Assembly (NCBI GenBank): GCA_016206875.1
Contig: JACQQR010000267.1
Location: 1 to 38,807, forward strand
Length of the DNA stretch: 38,807 nt
Source: Candidatus Omnitrophota bacterium
GTDB lineage: Bacteria > Omnitrophota > Omnitrophia > Omnitrophales > JACROU01
Reading direction: 5' to 3'
The position numbers and the translations under genes are program-made. Every line of letters starts with the position of its first letter. The first letter of the stretch is position 1. The notes beneath the pieces are model-generated. The model was not told where the DNA came from, searched no databases, and saw only the letters and a program-made list of their open reading frames with translations. Below, piece after piece: positions 16,614 through 25,456 of this stretch.

Positions 16614-16841
16614 ATGAACATTCAAGTGACTGTGAAAACAAAAGCAAAAGTGCAAAAATTGATTGAACTAGAAGAAAATCAATATAGTGCCCACGTAAAG
16701 TCTCCTGCTATTGAAGGCAAGGCCAATCAAGAGCTCGTCCGTCTCTTGGCAGAAAAATTTGGTGTGCCTAAAAGCCGTGTTGAGATTGTGCGCGGCGAAA
16801 AAAGCCGTTTAAAATTGGTGGAGATTCAAAATGAGTTCTAA
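16614..16841 (+). CDS. yggU: DUF167 (YggU) family protein
   Basis: The 75-residue protein has the DUF167 pattern, with VKSPAIEGKANQELVRLLAEKFGVPKSRVEIVRGEKSRLKLVEI covering most of the length. The family's molecular function is not established, but it is a regular neighbour of yggT. Its last 11 nt overlap the start of the following purine nucleoside phosphorylase gene. Confidence 0.9.
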   Translation: MNIQVTVKTKAKVQKLIELEENQYSAHVKSPAIEGKANQELVRLLAEKFGVPKSRVEIVRGEKSRLKLVEIQNEF

Positions 16842-17712
16842 ATCCATCGCGCTGAAATCGAAAGCGCAAAAAAGAAAAGCCCAAAACCTGCCGGCACTCC
16901 TGGAAGAAACGCGGGAAGCGGCCGATTTTTTGAAGAAGAAAACAGGCGGATTCACGCCCCAAATCGGAATGATTTTAGGTACCGGCCTTGGGGCTTTGGC
17001 TGCTAAAATATCTTCGAAGCAGGAAATATCCTACCAGGAAATTCCTCATTTCGCTTCTTCCACGGTGAAATCTCATGCCGGAAAATTGGGTTTTGGCGAG
17101 CTTGCGGGAAAAAAGGTGATGGCCATGGAGGGCCGTTTTCATATGTACGAAGGATTTTCACTGGCGCAGGTGACATTTCCTGTTCGCGTGATGAAGGCTC
17201 TCGGCGTAAAAACACTCATTGTTTCGAACGCTTCCGGCGGGCTGAATCCACAATATCAAAAAGGCGACTTGGTGATTGTCACCGATCACATTAATTTTAC
17301 GGGATTCAATCCTTTGATCGGGCCGAATCACGAGAGCCTGGGCCCTCGTTTTCCCGATATGTCAGAACCTTATGCAAAACGGCTCATCGCGCTTACCGAG
17401 CAAGCGGCGCTTGATGAAAAACTTACCGTGCGTAAAGGGGTTTATATTGGCGTCACCGGACCCAATCTGGAAACCGCGGCGGAATATAGAATGATGCGTC
17501 TTTGGGGAGCCGATTTGGTGGGGATGTCCACAGTCAATGAAGTCATTGTGGCCCGTCATGCAGGGTTGGAAGTGCTCGGTCTGAGTGTTGTTACCGACAT
17601 GGGGCTTCCGGATGCGCTTCATCCTGTCCGTATCGAAGAGATTATTCAAATTGCGGAATCTCAAGGACCCAAGCTGGACAGACTGTTGGAAAGAGTTATC
17701 GGAAAAATGTAA
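16831..17712 (+). CDS. purine nucleoside phosphorylase, trimeric (PNP/MTAP) family
   Basis: Phosphorolyses purine nucleosides to base and pentose 1-phosphate. The 293-residue product has LGTGLGALA (phosphate loop), VKSHAGKLGFGEL, EGRFHMYEG, SNASGGLNPQYQKGDLVIVTDHIN, and TGPNLETAAEYRMMRLWGADLVGMSTVNEVIVARHAGL with the base-contacting E214. The residue equivalent to human PNP N243, the usual 6-oxopurine determinant, is D256 (VVTDMGLPDAL). In MTAP-like enzymes Asp here favours 6-aminopurines, so adenosine-type substrates are possible. The first ~20 residues are Lys-rich and outside the core. A GGTGGAG lies 7 nt before the ATG. Confidence 0.9.
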   Translation: MSSKSIALKSKAQKRKAQNLPALLEETREAADFLKKKTGGFTPQIGMILGTGLGALAAKISSKQEISYQEIPHFASSTVKSHAGKLGFGELAGKKVMAMEGRFHMYEGFSLAQVTFPVRVMKALGVKTLIVSNASGGLNPQYQKGDLVIVTDHINFTGFNPLIGPNHESLGPRFPDMSEPYAKRLIALTEQAALDEKLTVRKGVYIGVTGPNLETAAEYRMMRLWGADLVGMSTVNEVIVARHAGLEVLGLSVVTDMGLPDALHPVRIEEIIQIAESQGPKLDRLLERVIGKM

Positions 17713-17791
17713 TCTAATGCCGTGTACCCATAATAATTAGATTGACGCGGTACTGGCCTTTCATAATTCTCCCCAAAACCACCTGAATCTT

Positions 17792-20632
17792 ATGGAACAA
17801 AGTTCAAAAAGCTATAAAAACACTGTGTTTTTGCCGAACACGCCTTTTCCCATGAAAGGTTCGCTTCCCGAGCGCGAACCCGCTTGGCTCAAAGAATGGG
17901 AAGCGCAAGGGCTTACGGCGGCACTTCGCAAAAAATCTGCGGGAAAGCCAAAATACGTTTTGCATGACGGCCCGCCTTACGCCAATGGAAATATCCATAT
18001 TGGCCACGCGCTCAATAAAGTGCTCAAGGATATCGTGGTGAAATATAAAACCATGAATGGTTTTGACGTTCCGTACATTCCCGGATGGGATTGCCATGGT
18101 CTGCCCATTGAGCACGCCTTGTTCAAAGAAATGGGCAAGCGCAAAGAGGAAGTGGAGCGGGGTTCATTCCGCCGTGAAGCGCGTGCCTATGCCGAGCGGT
18201 TTGTGGCGATTCAGCGAGAAGAATTTAAGCGCTTGGGGATTTTGGGCGATTGGGAACATCCCTATAAGACCATGGATTTTTCTTATCAGGCCGTGATTGC
18301 CGATAGTTTCTTAAAACTGTATGAGGCAGGTTACATTTATCGCGCCTTGAAACCCGTGCCCTGGTGTTTTGAATGTGAAACGGCTTTGGCCGATGCCGAG
18401 TTGGAATACCAGGACAAAACTTCGCAATCGATTTATGTGGCCTTTGAACTTTCGAAAGTCAGCGCTCGTAATTCAAAGCTGCTCGCGTGGGTTTCGGGCC
18501 GGCCTGTTTTTGTCGTGATTTGGACCACGACACCTTGGACACTTCCCGCCAATGTGGCGATGGCCTTTCATCCGGATTTGGTGTACTCCATTGTCTCCAG
18601 CGGGGAAAAAGTATTCGTATTGGCAAAAGATTTGGTTACTTCCTTGGCTCAAAAATTCGGCTGGACGGAAGTGAAGGAACTGGGGAGCCTCACGGGGAGT
18701 GAGTTGGCCGGCATTGAGGCACAAAGGCCGTTGGCGCCGGAAGCGATTTCCGTAGGCGTCACTGCCAGCTATGTTTCCAATGTCGACGGCAGCGGTATCG
18801 TGCACATTGCCCCGGGCCACGGGGAAGAAGATTTTGAGGTGGGCCGTAAATTTTCTTTGCCCGTTCTTTCTCCCGTTGATTCCAAAGGGCGCTTCACTCA
18901 GGAATTTGCGTTGCATCAAGGCTTGCATGTATTTAAAGCCAATAAAGAAATCGTCAGCCTATTAAAAGAAAAAGGCATGCTGTTGGCCGGCCAGGATCAT
19001 TCTCATTCCTATCCGCATTGCTGGCGCTGCAGGCAGCCGATTATCTTCCGTGCCACAAATCAATGGTTCTTGAAAGTGGATCACAAAGATTTGCGGAAAA
19101 AAACTTTAGAAACCATCGACTCAAATATCCAATTTACGCCCGCTTGGGGAAAAAATCGTATCGGCTCCATGATGGAATCGCGGCCCGATTGGTGCCTTTC
19201 GCGCCAACGATATTGGGGTGTTCCGATTCCCATGGTCACGTGCACGAATTGCCATGAAATTGTCTATACGCCGGATCAGCGCACAAAGGTGCGCGAAATC
19301 TTTGCGGCGAAAGGCGCAGACGCTTGGTTTGAAGAGCCTACGGGGAATTTTTTACCGGCTTGCACAACATGCAAATGCGCAAGCCCCAAGCTGGAAAAAG
19401 AGACAGACATTATCGACGTATGGTTTGATTCAGGGGTTTCCGCGCAGGCTGTGCTCAAAGGAAATCCGGGGCTGGCGTACCCTGCGGATTTATATTTAGA
19501 AGGCTCCGACCAACACCGAGGCTGGTTTCAGACTTCACTGATTGCAGGAACGGCCCTAGACGGGCATGCGCCATTTCGCGGAATTTTGACCCACGGCTTT
19601 GTGGTGGACGGCGAAGGAAAGAAAATGTCTAAGTCAGCGGGAAACGTGATTGCTCCTCAACAAGTTTTTTCGCAATTTGGGGCGGATGTGCTGCGGCTTT
19701 GGGTTTCTTCGTGCGATTATAGTGTGGACGTGCGGCTCTCCAAAGAAATTTTGGAGCGCATGGTGGAAGCGTATCGGCGCATTCGAAATACCTTCCGCTA
19801 TCTTCTCGGCAATTTGGCCGATTTTTCGCCGGCTTGTGACTGCTTAGCGCCTGAGGCAATGACTGAACTGGATCGTTGGGCGGTGGCTAAAACCATGCGT
19901 TTGCTCGAAGAGGTCACCGCCAGCTATGAGCATTTCCGGTTTCATGAAATTTACCGCCTGGTTCATAGCTTTGCGACTACATTCCTCAGCAATTTTTATC
20001 TGGATGTATTGAAAGACAGGCTCTATACCTTTGCGAGAAACGATGCAAAAAGAAGATCCTCTCAAACCGCGTTATTCTACATTTTGAGAATTCTGGTGAA
20101 AATTTTAGCTCCTATTTTGCCTTTTACCACGCATGAAGTTTGGAAAGCTTTTTCCGTCGATCCGGAAAACCTAACTGTGCACCAGTCTCATTGGCCTCGC
20201 TTCGAAAAAGAATGGGAAGAATCCGTTCCTGGGAAAGACTGGGAAGATTTGCTTGCCATTCGGGATTTGGCAAACGCAAAAATAGAAGAAAAGCGCGCCC
20301 AAGGGAAGCTAGGCAGTTCTTTGGAAGCAGCCCTGGAGATTTCAACTTCATCAGTACGGTTGCTTGAACTTCTCAAAAAACACCACGCAGATCTGAAAAC
20401 CATTTTTATCGTATCCGATATTTCCCTGGAAAGATCCTCTGAGGAGGCCGGCTCGGAGTCGGTGGTTTTGCCATCGGATGGCTCCAGTCATGCTCTTAGC
20501 CTCACTGTAGGGCGTGCTCAAGGCAGTAAATGTGAACGCTGTTGGAATTATTCGGCACGTGTAGGGAGTTTTCCCGAACACCCGACGCTTTGCCAACGGT
20601 GCATCGACATTGTCCGTGCTTTTAGGCCCTAA
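17792..20632 (+). CDS. ileS: isoleucyl-tRNA synthetase
   Basis: Class Ia synthetase charging tRNA-Ile with an editing domain. The 946-residue product has HIGH at 69-72 (NGNIHIGHAL), the CP1 editing insertion (about 190-410), the GSDQHRGWFQTS segment, KMSKS at 611-615, an anticodon-binding domain and a C-terminal zinc finger with C914, C917, C934 and C937. The full-length zinc-containing form is the common bacterial type. The 79-nt gap before it (17713-17791) holds only a weak AATCTAAT/ATTAGATT hairpin and a TTGACG with no well-spaced -10. lspA, a frequent downstream partner elsewhere, is absent; a repeat and a signalling operon follow. Confidence 0.97.
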   Translation: MEQSSKSYKNTVFLPNTPFPMKGSLPEREPAWLKEWEAQGLTAALRKKSAGKPKYVLHDGPPYANGNIHIGHALNKVLKDIVVKYKTMNGFDVPYIPGWDCHGLPIEHALFKEMGKRKEEVERGSFRREARAYAERFVAIQREEFKRLGILGDWEHPYKTMDFSYQAVIADSFLKLYEAGYIYRALKPVPWCFECETALADAELEYQDKTSQSIYVAFELSKVSARNSKLLAWVSGRPVFVVIWTTTPWTLPANVAMAFHPDLVYSIVSSGEKVFVLAKDLVTSLAQKFGWTEVKELGSLTGSELAGIEAQRPLAPEAISVGVTASYVSNVDGSGIVHIAPGHGEEDFEVGRKFSLPVLSPVDSKGRFTQEFALHQGLHVFKANKEIVSLLKEKGMLLAGQDHSHSYPHCWRCRQPIIFRATNQWFLKVDHKDLRKKTLETIDSNIQFTPAWGKNRIGSMMESRPDWCLSRQRYWGVPIPMVTCTNCHEIVYTPDQRTKVREIFAAKGADAWFEEPTGNFLPACTTCKCASPKLEKETDIIDVWFDSGVSAQAVLKGNPGLAYPADLYLEGSDQHRGWFQTSLIAGTALDGHAPFRGILTHGFVVDGEGKKMSKSAGNVIAPQQVFSQFGADVLRLWVSSCDYSVDVRLSKEILERMVEAYRRIRNTFRYLLGNLADFSPACDCLAPEAMTELDRWAVAKTMRLLEEVTASYEHFRFHEIYRLVHSFATTFLSNFYLDVLKDRLYTFARNDAKRRSSQTALFYILRILVKILAPILPFTTHEVWKAFSVDPENLTVHQSHWPRFEKEWEESVPGKDWEDLLAIRDLANAKIEEKRAQGKLGSSLEAALEISTSSVRLLELLKKHHADLKTIFIVSDISLERSSEEAGSESVVLPSDGSSHALSLTVGRAQGSKCERCWNYSARVGSFPEHPTLCQRCIDIVRAFRP

Positions 20633-20643
20633 TACGGCATAAC

Positions 20644-20717
20644 AATTGAAAATGGGCGTAGCCCACCCACAAACCGTATAGTACCGCATTCCCAAAATCA
20701 AATGTTTTGCGGTACTA
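20644..20717. repeat. two-hairpin intergenic repeat, copy B
   Basis: 74-bp counterpart of 255-330 in the same orientation. It keeps AATTGAAAATGGGCGTAGCCCA at the left end, the TGGGC-GTA-GCCCA hairpin (20653-20665), the stem TAGTACCGC (20679-20687) with GCGGTACTA (20709-20717), and the AAATGTTTTGCGG right part of the loop. The loop middle differs. Here it lies 11 nt after the ileS stop and upstream of the histidine kinase promoter, so the element itself is dispersed rather than tied to one gene. Confidence 0.75.
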
Positions 20718-20771
20718 AATGGGCTTTCACTTCTAATTGGCGCTACAGGAAACTTTCGAAGTGCCGTTACA

Positions 20772-20800
20772 TTGACAACGTGATGGCAGTCAGTTATCCT
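20772..20800 (+). promoter_or_regulatory. promoter of the signalling/ParA operon
   Basis: A perfect -35 TTGACA (20772-20777), a 17-nt spacer and a -10 TATCCT (20795-20800) form a good sigma-70-type promoter. Start of transcription near 20807 would leave a ~60-nt leader before the histidine kinase ATG at 20867. This supports that start over the longer open frame from 20702. Confidence 0.65.
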
Positions 20801-20866
20801 TCTGGTTGCATAATCCAAAAACAAAGAAGAAGCAATTGGCCCCGCTGGTTTGGCAAAGAGAGGTCT

Positions 20867-22453
20867 ATGCTCTATCTGAGAAAACGCAAAATTGCGCTGA
20901 AAAAAGGGATGATGCTCGCCGGTTTTTTTGCCGTAGCCGTGGCCGCGCTTGAGATTAAAGACGTCATTACTTTTTTTCTGCCGCTTAAATTTTTAACTTC
21001 CCGAATTTTTGACATCGCCCTCGTTATCCTAACTTGCTTAATCTCTTATAAACCCTTAGAGCAACTTATTCATTACTTATTTCGCGAATGGTTATTTAAA
21101 AAGGGCGTCGGTTATCAAGTGCAATTGTTTCATTCGGCCGGCCATTTGATTTCCTGCCTGGATTTGAGAGAATTTTCAAATTTGGTGGTCAATACATTTT
21201 GTGATTTGCTGCACGTGAAGTATGTAGCGTTCTTGATTTTGGATTCTGCCCGCAAAGAATTTGTGCCCGGCACCCTAACCGGATTTCATTTCCGCGAAAT
21301 TCGAAATATTCAATTAGGGGTGAATTCCCCCTTAATTGAATATGTGCGCGGGATGGAGCGTCCTATTCTGCGTTACGATGCGCTCAAAGTGCTCAGTTGG
21401 ACGGATGCCTCCAAATTGAGCACAGATTTTGAATTGCTGAGAGCCCAGGCCGTGATTCCCGTGTACGGCGATCACCCAAAACGGGAATTATTGGGCATCA
21501 TTACGTTAAGTTCCAAGCCGACACATTTGGCGTATTTGCCTCATGAATTAAAATTATTTCATGATTTTTCCAATAAAATCGGCCAGGCGCTCGAAAACGC
21601 AATTCGTTACAATGAAATAAAATTCCACTATGAAGAGTTAAAAGATTTTCAATCCCGCCTGGTTCAGGTGAACAAATTCTCCGCGATTGAGCAGTTGGCT
21701 ACGGGGATTGCCCACGAAATACACAATCCGCTCACCATCATTTCCGGAAAAGCGCAAATGCTGCTTCTCAATAAGGATAAAAATCTTCTTACGTCCAAAG
21801 CCGAAGAAGATTTAAAATTAATTGTCCAGCAAACCAGCCGCGCGGCCGAGATCACACGCAAGCTCTTGATGTTCTCCAAGCCAAGCCCAGAACGTAAGGA
21901 AACGCTTTCTTTCAAGAATATTATTGATGATACATTCTCGTTAATCTCCTACCAAACTTCCATCGAGCACATTGAAATTATTAAAGAGCTTGATCCAAAA
22001 ATTCCCGAGTTTAAAGGGTATGTTGAGGAATTCCGGGAAATCTTTTTGAACTTATTTTTGAACGCGATCCAGTCGGTGGATAAATTCGGCACGGTGCGTG
22101 TTTTGGTTCAATATATGGAAGGCACCCAATGTCTGAATATTCAAGTGGAGGACTCGGGCTGCGGCATCAAGGAAGAGCATTTAGCCAACGTATTTGACCC
22201 ATTTTTTACGACCAAGCAAAATAGCCTGGGATTAGGCCTGTTTGTCACACAAAGAATCATTCAAAGAAATGGAGGTTCCATTCACATTGAAAGTGAGCCT
22301 ACACAAGGGACGCGGGTATCCTTTACTTTGCCCATGCTTTTAGGCAGTGAATTGCCTACGGGTGAGGGGGTGCTGTTAGGCGAGGAAGCAAAAGAGAAGG
22401 TCACTCTTGGCGGGGAAATGGCTTCTAGCCGCCGGCCAGGCAAGGAGGTTTAA
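20867..22453 (+). CDS. GAF-containing sensor histidine kinase
   Basis: Membrane-anchored kinase of 528 residues. Two hydrophobic segments near the N-terminus (about 13-30 and 44-60) have only a short loop between them, so sensing is probably cytoplasmic through a GAF-like domain (about 80-235). A short coiled linker follows, then HisKA with phospho-acceptor H283 in ATGIAHEIHNPL, then HATPase_c with the N-box FLNLFLNAIQSV, G1 DSGCGI, and G2 LGLGLF. The frame is open from 20702, but the ATG at 20867 follows AGAGAGG and the mapped promoter. It begins a six-gene unit; the receiver gene starts 3 nt after its stop. Confidence 0.92.
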   Translation: MLYLRKRKIALKKGMMLAGFFAVAVAALEIKDVITFFLPLKFLTSRIFDIALVILTCLISYKPLEQLIHYLFREWLFKKGVGYQVQLFHSAGHLISCLDLREFSNLVVNTFCDLLHVKYVAFLILDSARKEFVPGTLTGFHFREIRNIQLGVNSPLIEYVRGMERPILRYDALKVLSWTDASKLSTDFELLRAQAVIPVYGDHPKRELLGIITLSSKPTHLAYLPHELKLFHDFSNKIGQALENAIRYNEIKFHYEELKDFQSRLVQVNKFSAIEQLATGIAHEIHNPLTIISGKAQMLLLNKDKNLLTSKAEEDLKLIVQQTSRAAEITRKLLMFSKPSPERKETLSFKNIIDDTFSLISYQTSIEHIEIIKELDPKIPEFKGYVEEFREIFLNLFLNAIQSVDKFGTVRVLVQYMEGTQCLNIQVEDSGCGIKEEHLANVFDPFFTTKQNSLGLGLFVTQRIIQRNGGSIHIESEPTQGTRVSFTLPMLLGSELPTGEGVLLGEEAKEKVTLGGEMASSRRPGKEV

Positions 22454-22456
22454 GAC

Positions 22457-22822
22457 GTGGTAAAGTTACTGGTAGTGGACGATGAGCAGGAGATATGCGA
22501 TTTTTTGAGGGAGTTCTTTGAGGAAAAAAATTTTAAAGTAAGAACGGCTCTTTCCGGAGAAGAGGCTTTGCGGTATGTGGCGGAAGAGCAACCGGATGTT
22601 TGCCTTTTAGATATTAAAATGCCGGGAGAAGACGGACTTGAAGTACTCAGAAAAATTAAAAGGAAATATCCGGCCGTGAAAGTGATTATGGTTACAGCCC
22701 TTGAGGCGGCCGAAAAAATGGAAGAGGCAGCGCGGATGGGAGCGGATAATTATATTATCAAGCCTCTCAGCCTGGAGTATTTAGAAAATGACGTGTACAA
22801 AAAAATATCCGGAAGTTCGTAG
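22457..22822 (+). CDS. single-domain response regulator
   Basis: A lone CheY-like receiver of 121 residues with no output domain. The acidic pocket is VDDE (8-10), phospho-acceptor D52 (LLDIKMPGEDG), switch T80 and K102 (IIKPLS). The GTG start at 22457 has a strong GGAGG (22444-22448) 8 nt upstream. It is almost certainly phosphorylated by the adjacent kinase. With no DNA-binding part it must work by protein contact, perhaps with the HD-GYP or ParA proteins encoded just downstream (inference). Confidence 0.93.
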   Translation: MVKLLVVDDEQEICDFLREFFEEKNFKVRTALSGEEALRYVAEEQPDVCLLDIKMPGEDGLEVLRKIKRKYPAVKVIMVTALEAAEKMEEAARMGADNYIIKPLSLEYLENDVYKKISGSS

Positions 22823-22831
22823 AAAGGTTCT

Positions 22832-24094
22832 TTGCATACGAAAATGAATTACCAGGAAGTGTTAAAAAACGCCGCTCGAAGCATGGTGCGATTCAAAAAT
22901 CCGCATCATTTACTTCGCATGATTGCTCGTTTCATCGCCAAAGAAGTTCATCTCACTCATGCCAGCATCCTGCTCCATGATTCCGTTAGAAACCGCTACA
23001 TTTTTATTGATTCCAAGGGAGAGTTGAAAATTCCCGTCCGTTTGATTCGTGTGGATGCGGATCATCCGCTGATTCGCTGTCTCCAGGGAAAATGTGAAGT
23101 CCGTATACTGAAAAAAGATGTGCTTTCCTTAAGACATTTGGATGACATTTTGAATCATTTCCATACCAGCCCGGTTTCAAAACTTGAAGTTCAAAAAATC
23201 ATCGATTTGATGAAGGCGCTCAAGGCCTCACTTTGCGTTCCCAGCATTTACCGGGGAGAGCTGCTTGGGGTGCTTATTTTAGGCACAAAACGTTCGGGAG
23301 GGGATTTCACCGATGAAGAAATTTCCCATTTTCAAACTTTGGCCCATGATGCAGCGATGACGATCAAGACGGCTGCCTATCAGATGGAGCTTCTGGAACG
23401 GAATAAGCAGCTAGAAGAGCAGGTAACTGAAATTACCCGTTTACGAAAAAAAGAGCAGGAAACCTATTATCAAATTATGCTTTCCTTGGCTGAAGAAGTG
23501 CGGGAAAAGGATGATAGCACCTTTGGGCATTTGGCGGCTGTGGAAAAACTGGGAGTAATGACGGCTGAAGAAATGGGGATGGATTTAAACGGAAAAAAAC
23601 GGGACGTTTTGATTGCGGGTCTCAGGCTTCATGACATTGGGAAAATCGGAATTCCTGACGCCATCTTGAAAAAAGAAGACAGTCTGAATCAAGAAGAATG
23701 GGTGATTATGAAACAACATGCCGCAAAAGGCGCCAAAATTTTAGCGCCGCTGGCCGATTTTAAAGAGGTGGCTGAAATCGTTCATTGCCATCATGAGTTT
23801 TATGATGGGAAAGGCTATCCGCGGGGTTTAAAAGGGGACCAGATTCCCATTGAATCCGCCATCATTTCAGTGGTCGACGCGTTCCATGCCATGGTTTCGG
23901 AGCGCTGCTATAAAAAAGGATATCCTTTGGAATTTGCCATTCATGAACTGGAGTCCAACTCGGGCAGGCAATTCCATCCTAAGGTAGTGGAAGCTTTTAT
24001 GTCTGTTCTCAAGACGAAGATGCTCGGCTATTATGAAGCCAGAATGCATGAAATCCATGGAAACAACGCAATCCACGAGCGCAAAGCAAGTTGA
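22832..24094 (+). CDS. GAF-HD-GYP cyclic dinucleotide phosphodiesterase
   Basis: The 420-residue protein has an N-terminal GAF-like sensor (about 10-185, ending LLGVLILGTKRSGGDFTDEEISHFQTLAHDAAM), a coiled-coil signalling helix (about 186-220) and an HD-GYP domain (about 220-400). Metal-site residues are intact: H267-D268 in LHDIGKIGIPDAIL, the HHEFYDGKGYPRGL motif (GYP 328-330) and VVDAFHAM. HD-GYP proteins of this type hydrolyse c-di-GMP, some 3'3'-cGAMP, so local second-messenger control is expected. TTG 22832 is 4 nt after AGAAAGG; ATG 22844 is an alternative start. It is 9 nt from the receiver gene. Confidence 0.92.
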   Translation: MHTKMNYQEVLKNAARSMVRFKNPHHLLRMIARFIAKEVHLTHASILLHDSVRNRYIFIDSKGELKIPVRLIRVDADHPLIRCLQGKCEVRILKKDVLSLRHLDDILNHFHTSPVSKLEVQKIIDLMKALKASLCVPSIYRGELLGVLILGTKRSGGDFTDEEISHFQTLAHDAAMTIKTAAYQMELLERNKQLEEQVTEITRLRKKEQETYYQIMLSLAEEVREKDDSTFGHLAAVEKLGVMTAEEMGMDLNGKKRDVLIAGLRLHDIGKIGIPDAILKKEDSLNQEEWVIMKQHAAKGAKILAPLADFKEVAEIVHCHHEFYDGKGYPRGLKGDQIPIESAIISVVDAFHAMVSERCYKKGYPLEFAIHELESNSGRQFHPKVVEAFMSVLKTKMLGYYEARMHEIHGNNAIHERKAS

Positions 24095-24172
24095 AACTGA
24101 AACTTCCTATGTGTAGACATTCCCATTGAAAGAACCTCAACTGAATCAAGCAAAAGGGATTTGCTTGCCGGC

Positions 24173-25456
24173 ATGAGAATCGTCGCAATAGCCAATCAAA
24201 AAGGCGGATGCGGTAAAACAACCACGGCCATTAATGTATCAGCCGCTTTGGCCATCCTCGGTAAAAAAACGCTTTTGGTGGACTTAGATCCTCAAGGGCA
24301 TTCCACGCTGGGCTTGGGGTTCCGGTTAGAAAGTTTCGAAAAAAACCTTTATGATGTGCTCAGCCCCAATGCCGATCAAATTTCGCTTGAAGAAGTGATT
24401 CAACGGATTCATCCCAATCATCATTTAGTGCCTTCCTGCATTATCTTGAGCGCCATTGAGCAGCAACTGGCCGGTGTGTACGGAAGGGAAGAAAAATTGA
24501 TGGAAAAATTAAAGCCCGTTGAGATGTTGTATGATTATGTCATCATAGATTGTCCGCCCAATTTAGGGCTATTGACTTTTAATGCGCTTCGCGCGGCCGA
24601 GGAGCTGGTGATTCCCGTTGAGCCGTCTTTTTTTTCTGTTCATGGGTTAAAAAAGATTCAAGAAACAGTGGCCTTGTTGGAAGAAACACTCAGGCACCGC
24701 CTTGCGGTACGCGCGCTGCTTACGCTTTTCAATGAGCGATCGAACTTCAATCGAAAGATTCTCGCTCAAATGAAAGAATTATTTCATGACCAAATGCTTC
24801 ATACCGTAATTCATCAAAATATAAAACTTCGTGAAGCGGCCGAGGCGGGCAAATCCATCTGTGATTTTGACACACAATGTTCTGGTTTCCGTGATTATAC
24901 AAACTTGGCTTTAGAGCTCATGAGCCGCCCCGGCGGGAATCCGGATGTTTCAGCCGGGGAGTTCAAAGAACCCTCCTGCGAGTTGAATCAACAAATAGTT
25001 ACGGTCAGCGAAGAAATCAAAGGGCAAATAGCGGATAGTTTTCATCGCGTGCCTGTCCAGGGCGAAACAGGGTCAGAAAGGCCGTCTGAAGTGATTCCGG
25101 TCAAGCCTCAAAAATCCGAGTGGCCCGGCCCTAAGTATCCGGTTTTGCTTAAAGAGGGAGTTATTTTCGGATTATTTCATCTGGAAGCGAAAAAGATTCA
25201 GATAGCCGGTGATTTCAACAATTGGGTGAATGAGCCGTTACAGCTGGCCAACGAAGAACCGGGACGCTGGATTAAATATTTTTCTTTAAGCCCGGGACGC
25301 TATCGGTATAAATTTATTGTGGACGGGGAGTGGACATTGGACCTGGAAAATCCGCTGACAGAACCTAATCCCTACGGGGGAACGGATTCGGTCATTGTGG
25401 TGGGCACCTCCCATAAAGAGATACCTAATGAACGAAGCTCAAAAAATCAAGCATGA
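24173..25456 (+). CDS. ParA/Soj-type ATPase fused to an AMPK-type glycogen-binding (CBM48) domain
   Basis: The 427-residue fusion has a complete ParA ATPase at 1-250: deviant Walker A KGGCGKTT (10-17), LLVDLDPQGHSTLG, Walker B VIIDCPPNLG and the C-terminal INxxLREA-like region. A low-complexity linker covers about 255-325. The C-terminal domain (about 328-420) is an E-set/CBM48 fold like AMPK beta: AGDFNNW, GRYRYKFIVDG, EWTLD. The Trp, Lys and Trp residues that contact glycogen in AMPK beta are kept; the later Asn is Asp. There is no parB or parS nearby, so plasmid-style partition is unlikely, and positioning of a protein or glucan-associated cargo is inferred. ATG 24173 gives the ParA N-terminus; the longer frame starts at TTG 24161. 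Confidence 0.88.
   Translation: MRIVAIANQKGGCGKTTTAINVSAALAILGKKTLLVDLDPQGHSTLGLGFRLESFEKNLYDVLSPNADQISLEEVIQRIHPNHHLVPSCIILSAIEQQLAGVYGREEKLMEKLKPVEMLYDYVIIDCPPNLGLLTFNALRAAEELVIPVEPSFFSVHGLKKIQETVALLEETLRHRLAVRALLTLFNERSNFNRKILAQMKELFHDQMLHTVIHQNIKLREAAEAGKSICDFDTQCSGFRDYTNLALELMSRPGGNPDVSAGEFKEPSCELNQQIVTVSEEIKGQIADSFHRVPVQGETGSERPSEVIPVKPQKSEWPGPKYPVLLKEGVIFGLFHLEAKKIQIAGDFNNWVNEPLQLANEEPGRWIKYFSLSPGRYRYKFIVDGEWTLDLENPLTEPNPYGGTDSVIVVGTSHKEIPNERSSKNQA

Noticed and set aside
17711..17769. Promoter or terminator before ileS
   Set aside because: The AATCTAAT/ATTAGATT stem has no T-run, and TTGACG (17742-17747) has no -10 at a proper distance (CATAAT is only 14 nt away).
24173..25456. Plasmid or chromosome ParABS partition locus
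   Set aside because: No parB gene and no parS-like palindrome near the ParA gene, and the C-terminal CBM48 domain is foreign to ParABS systems.
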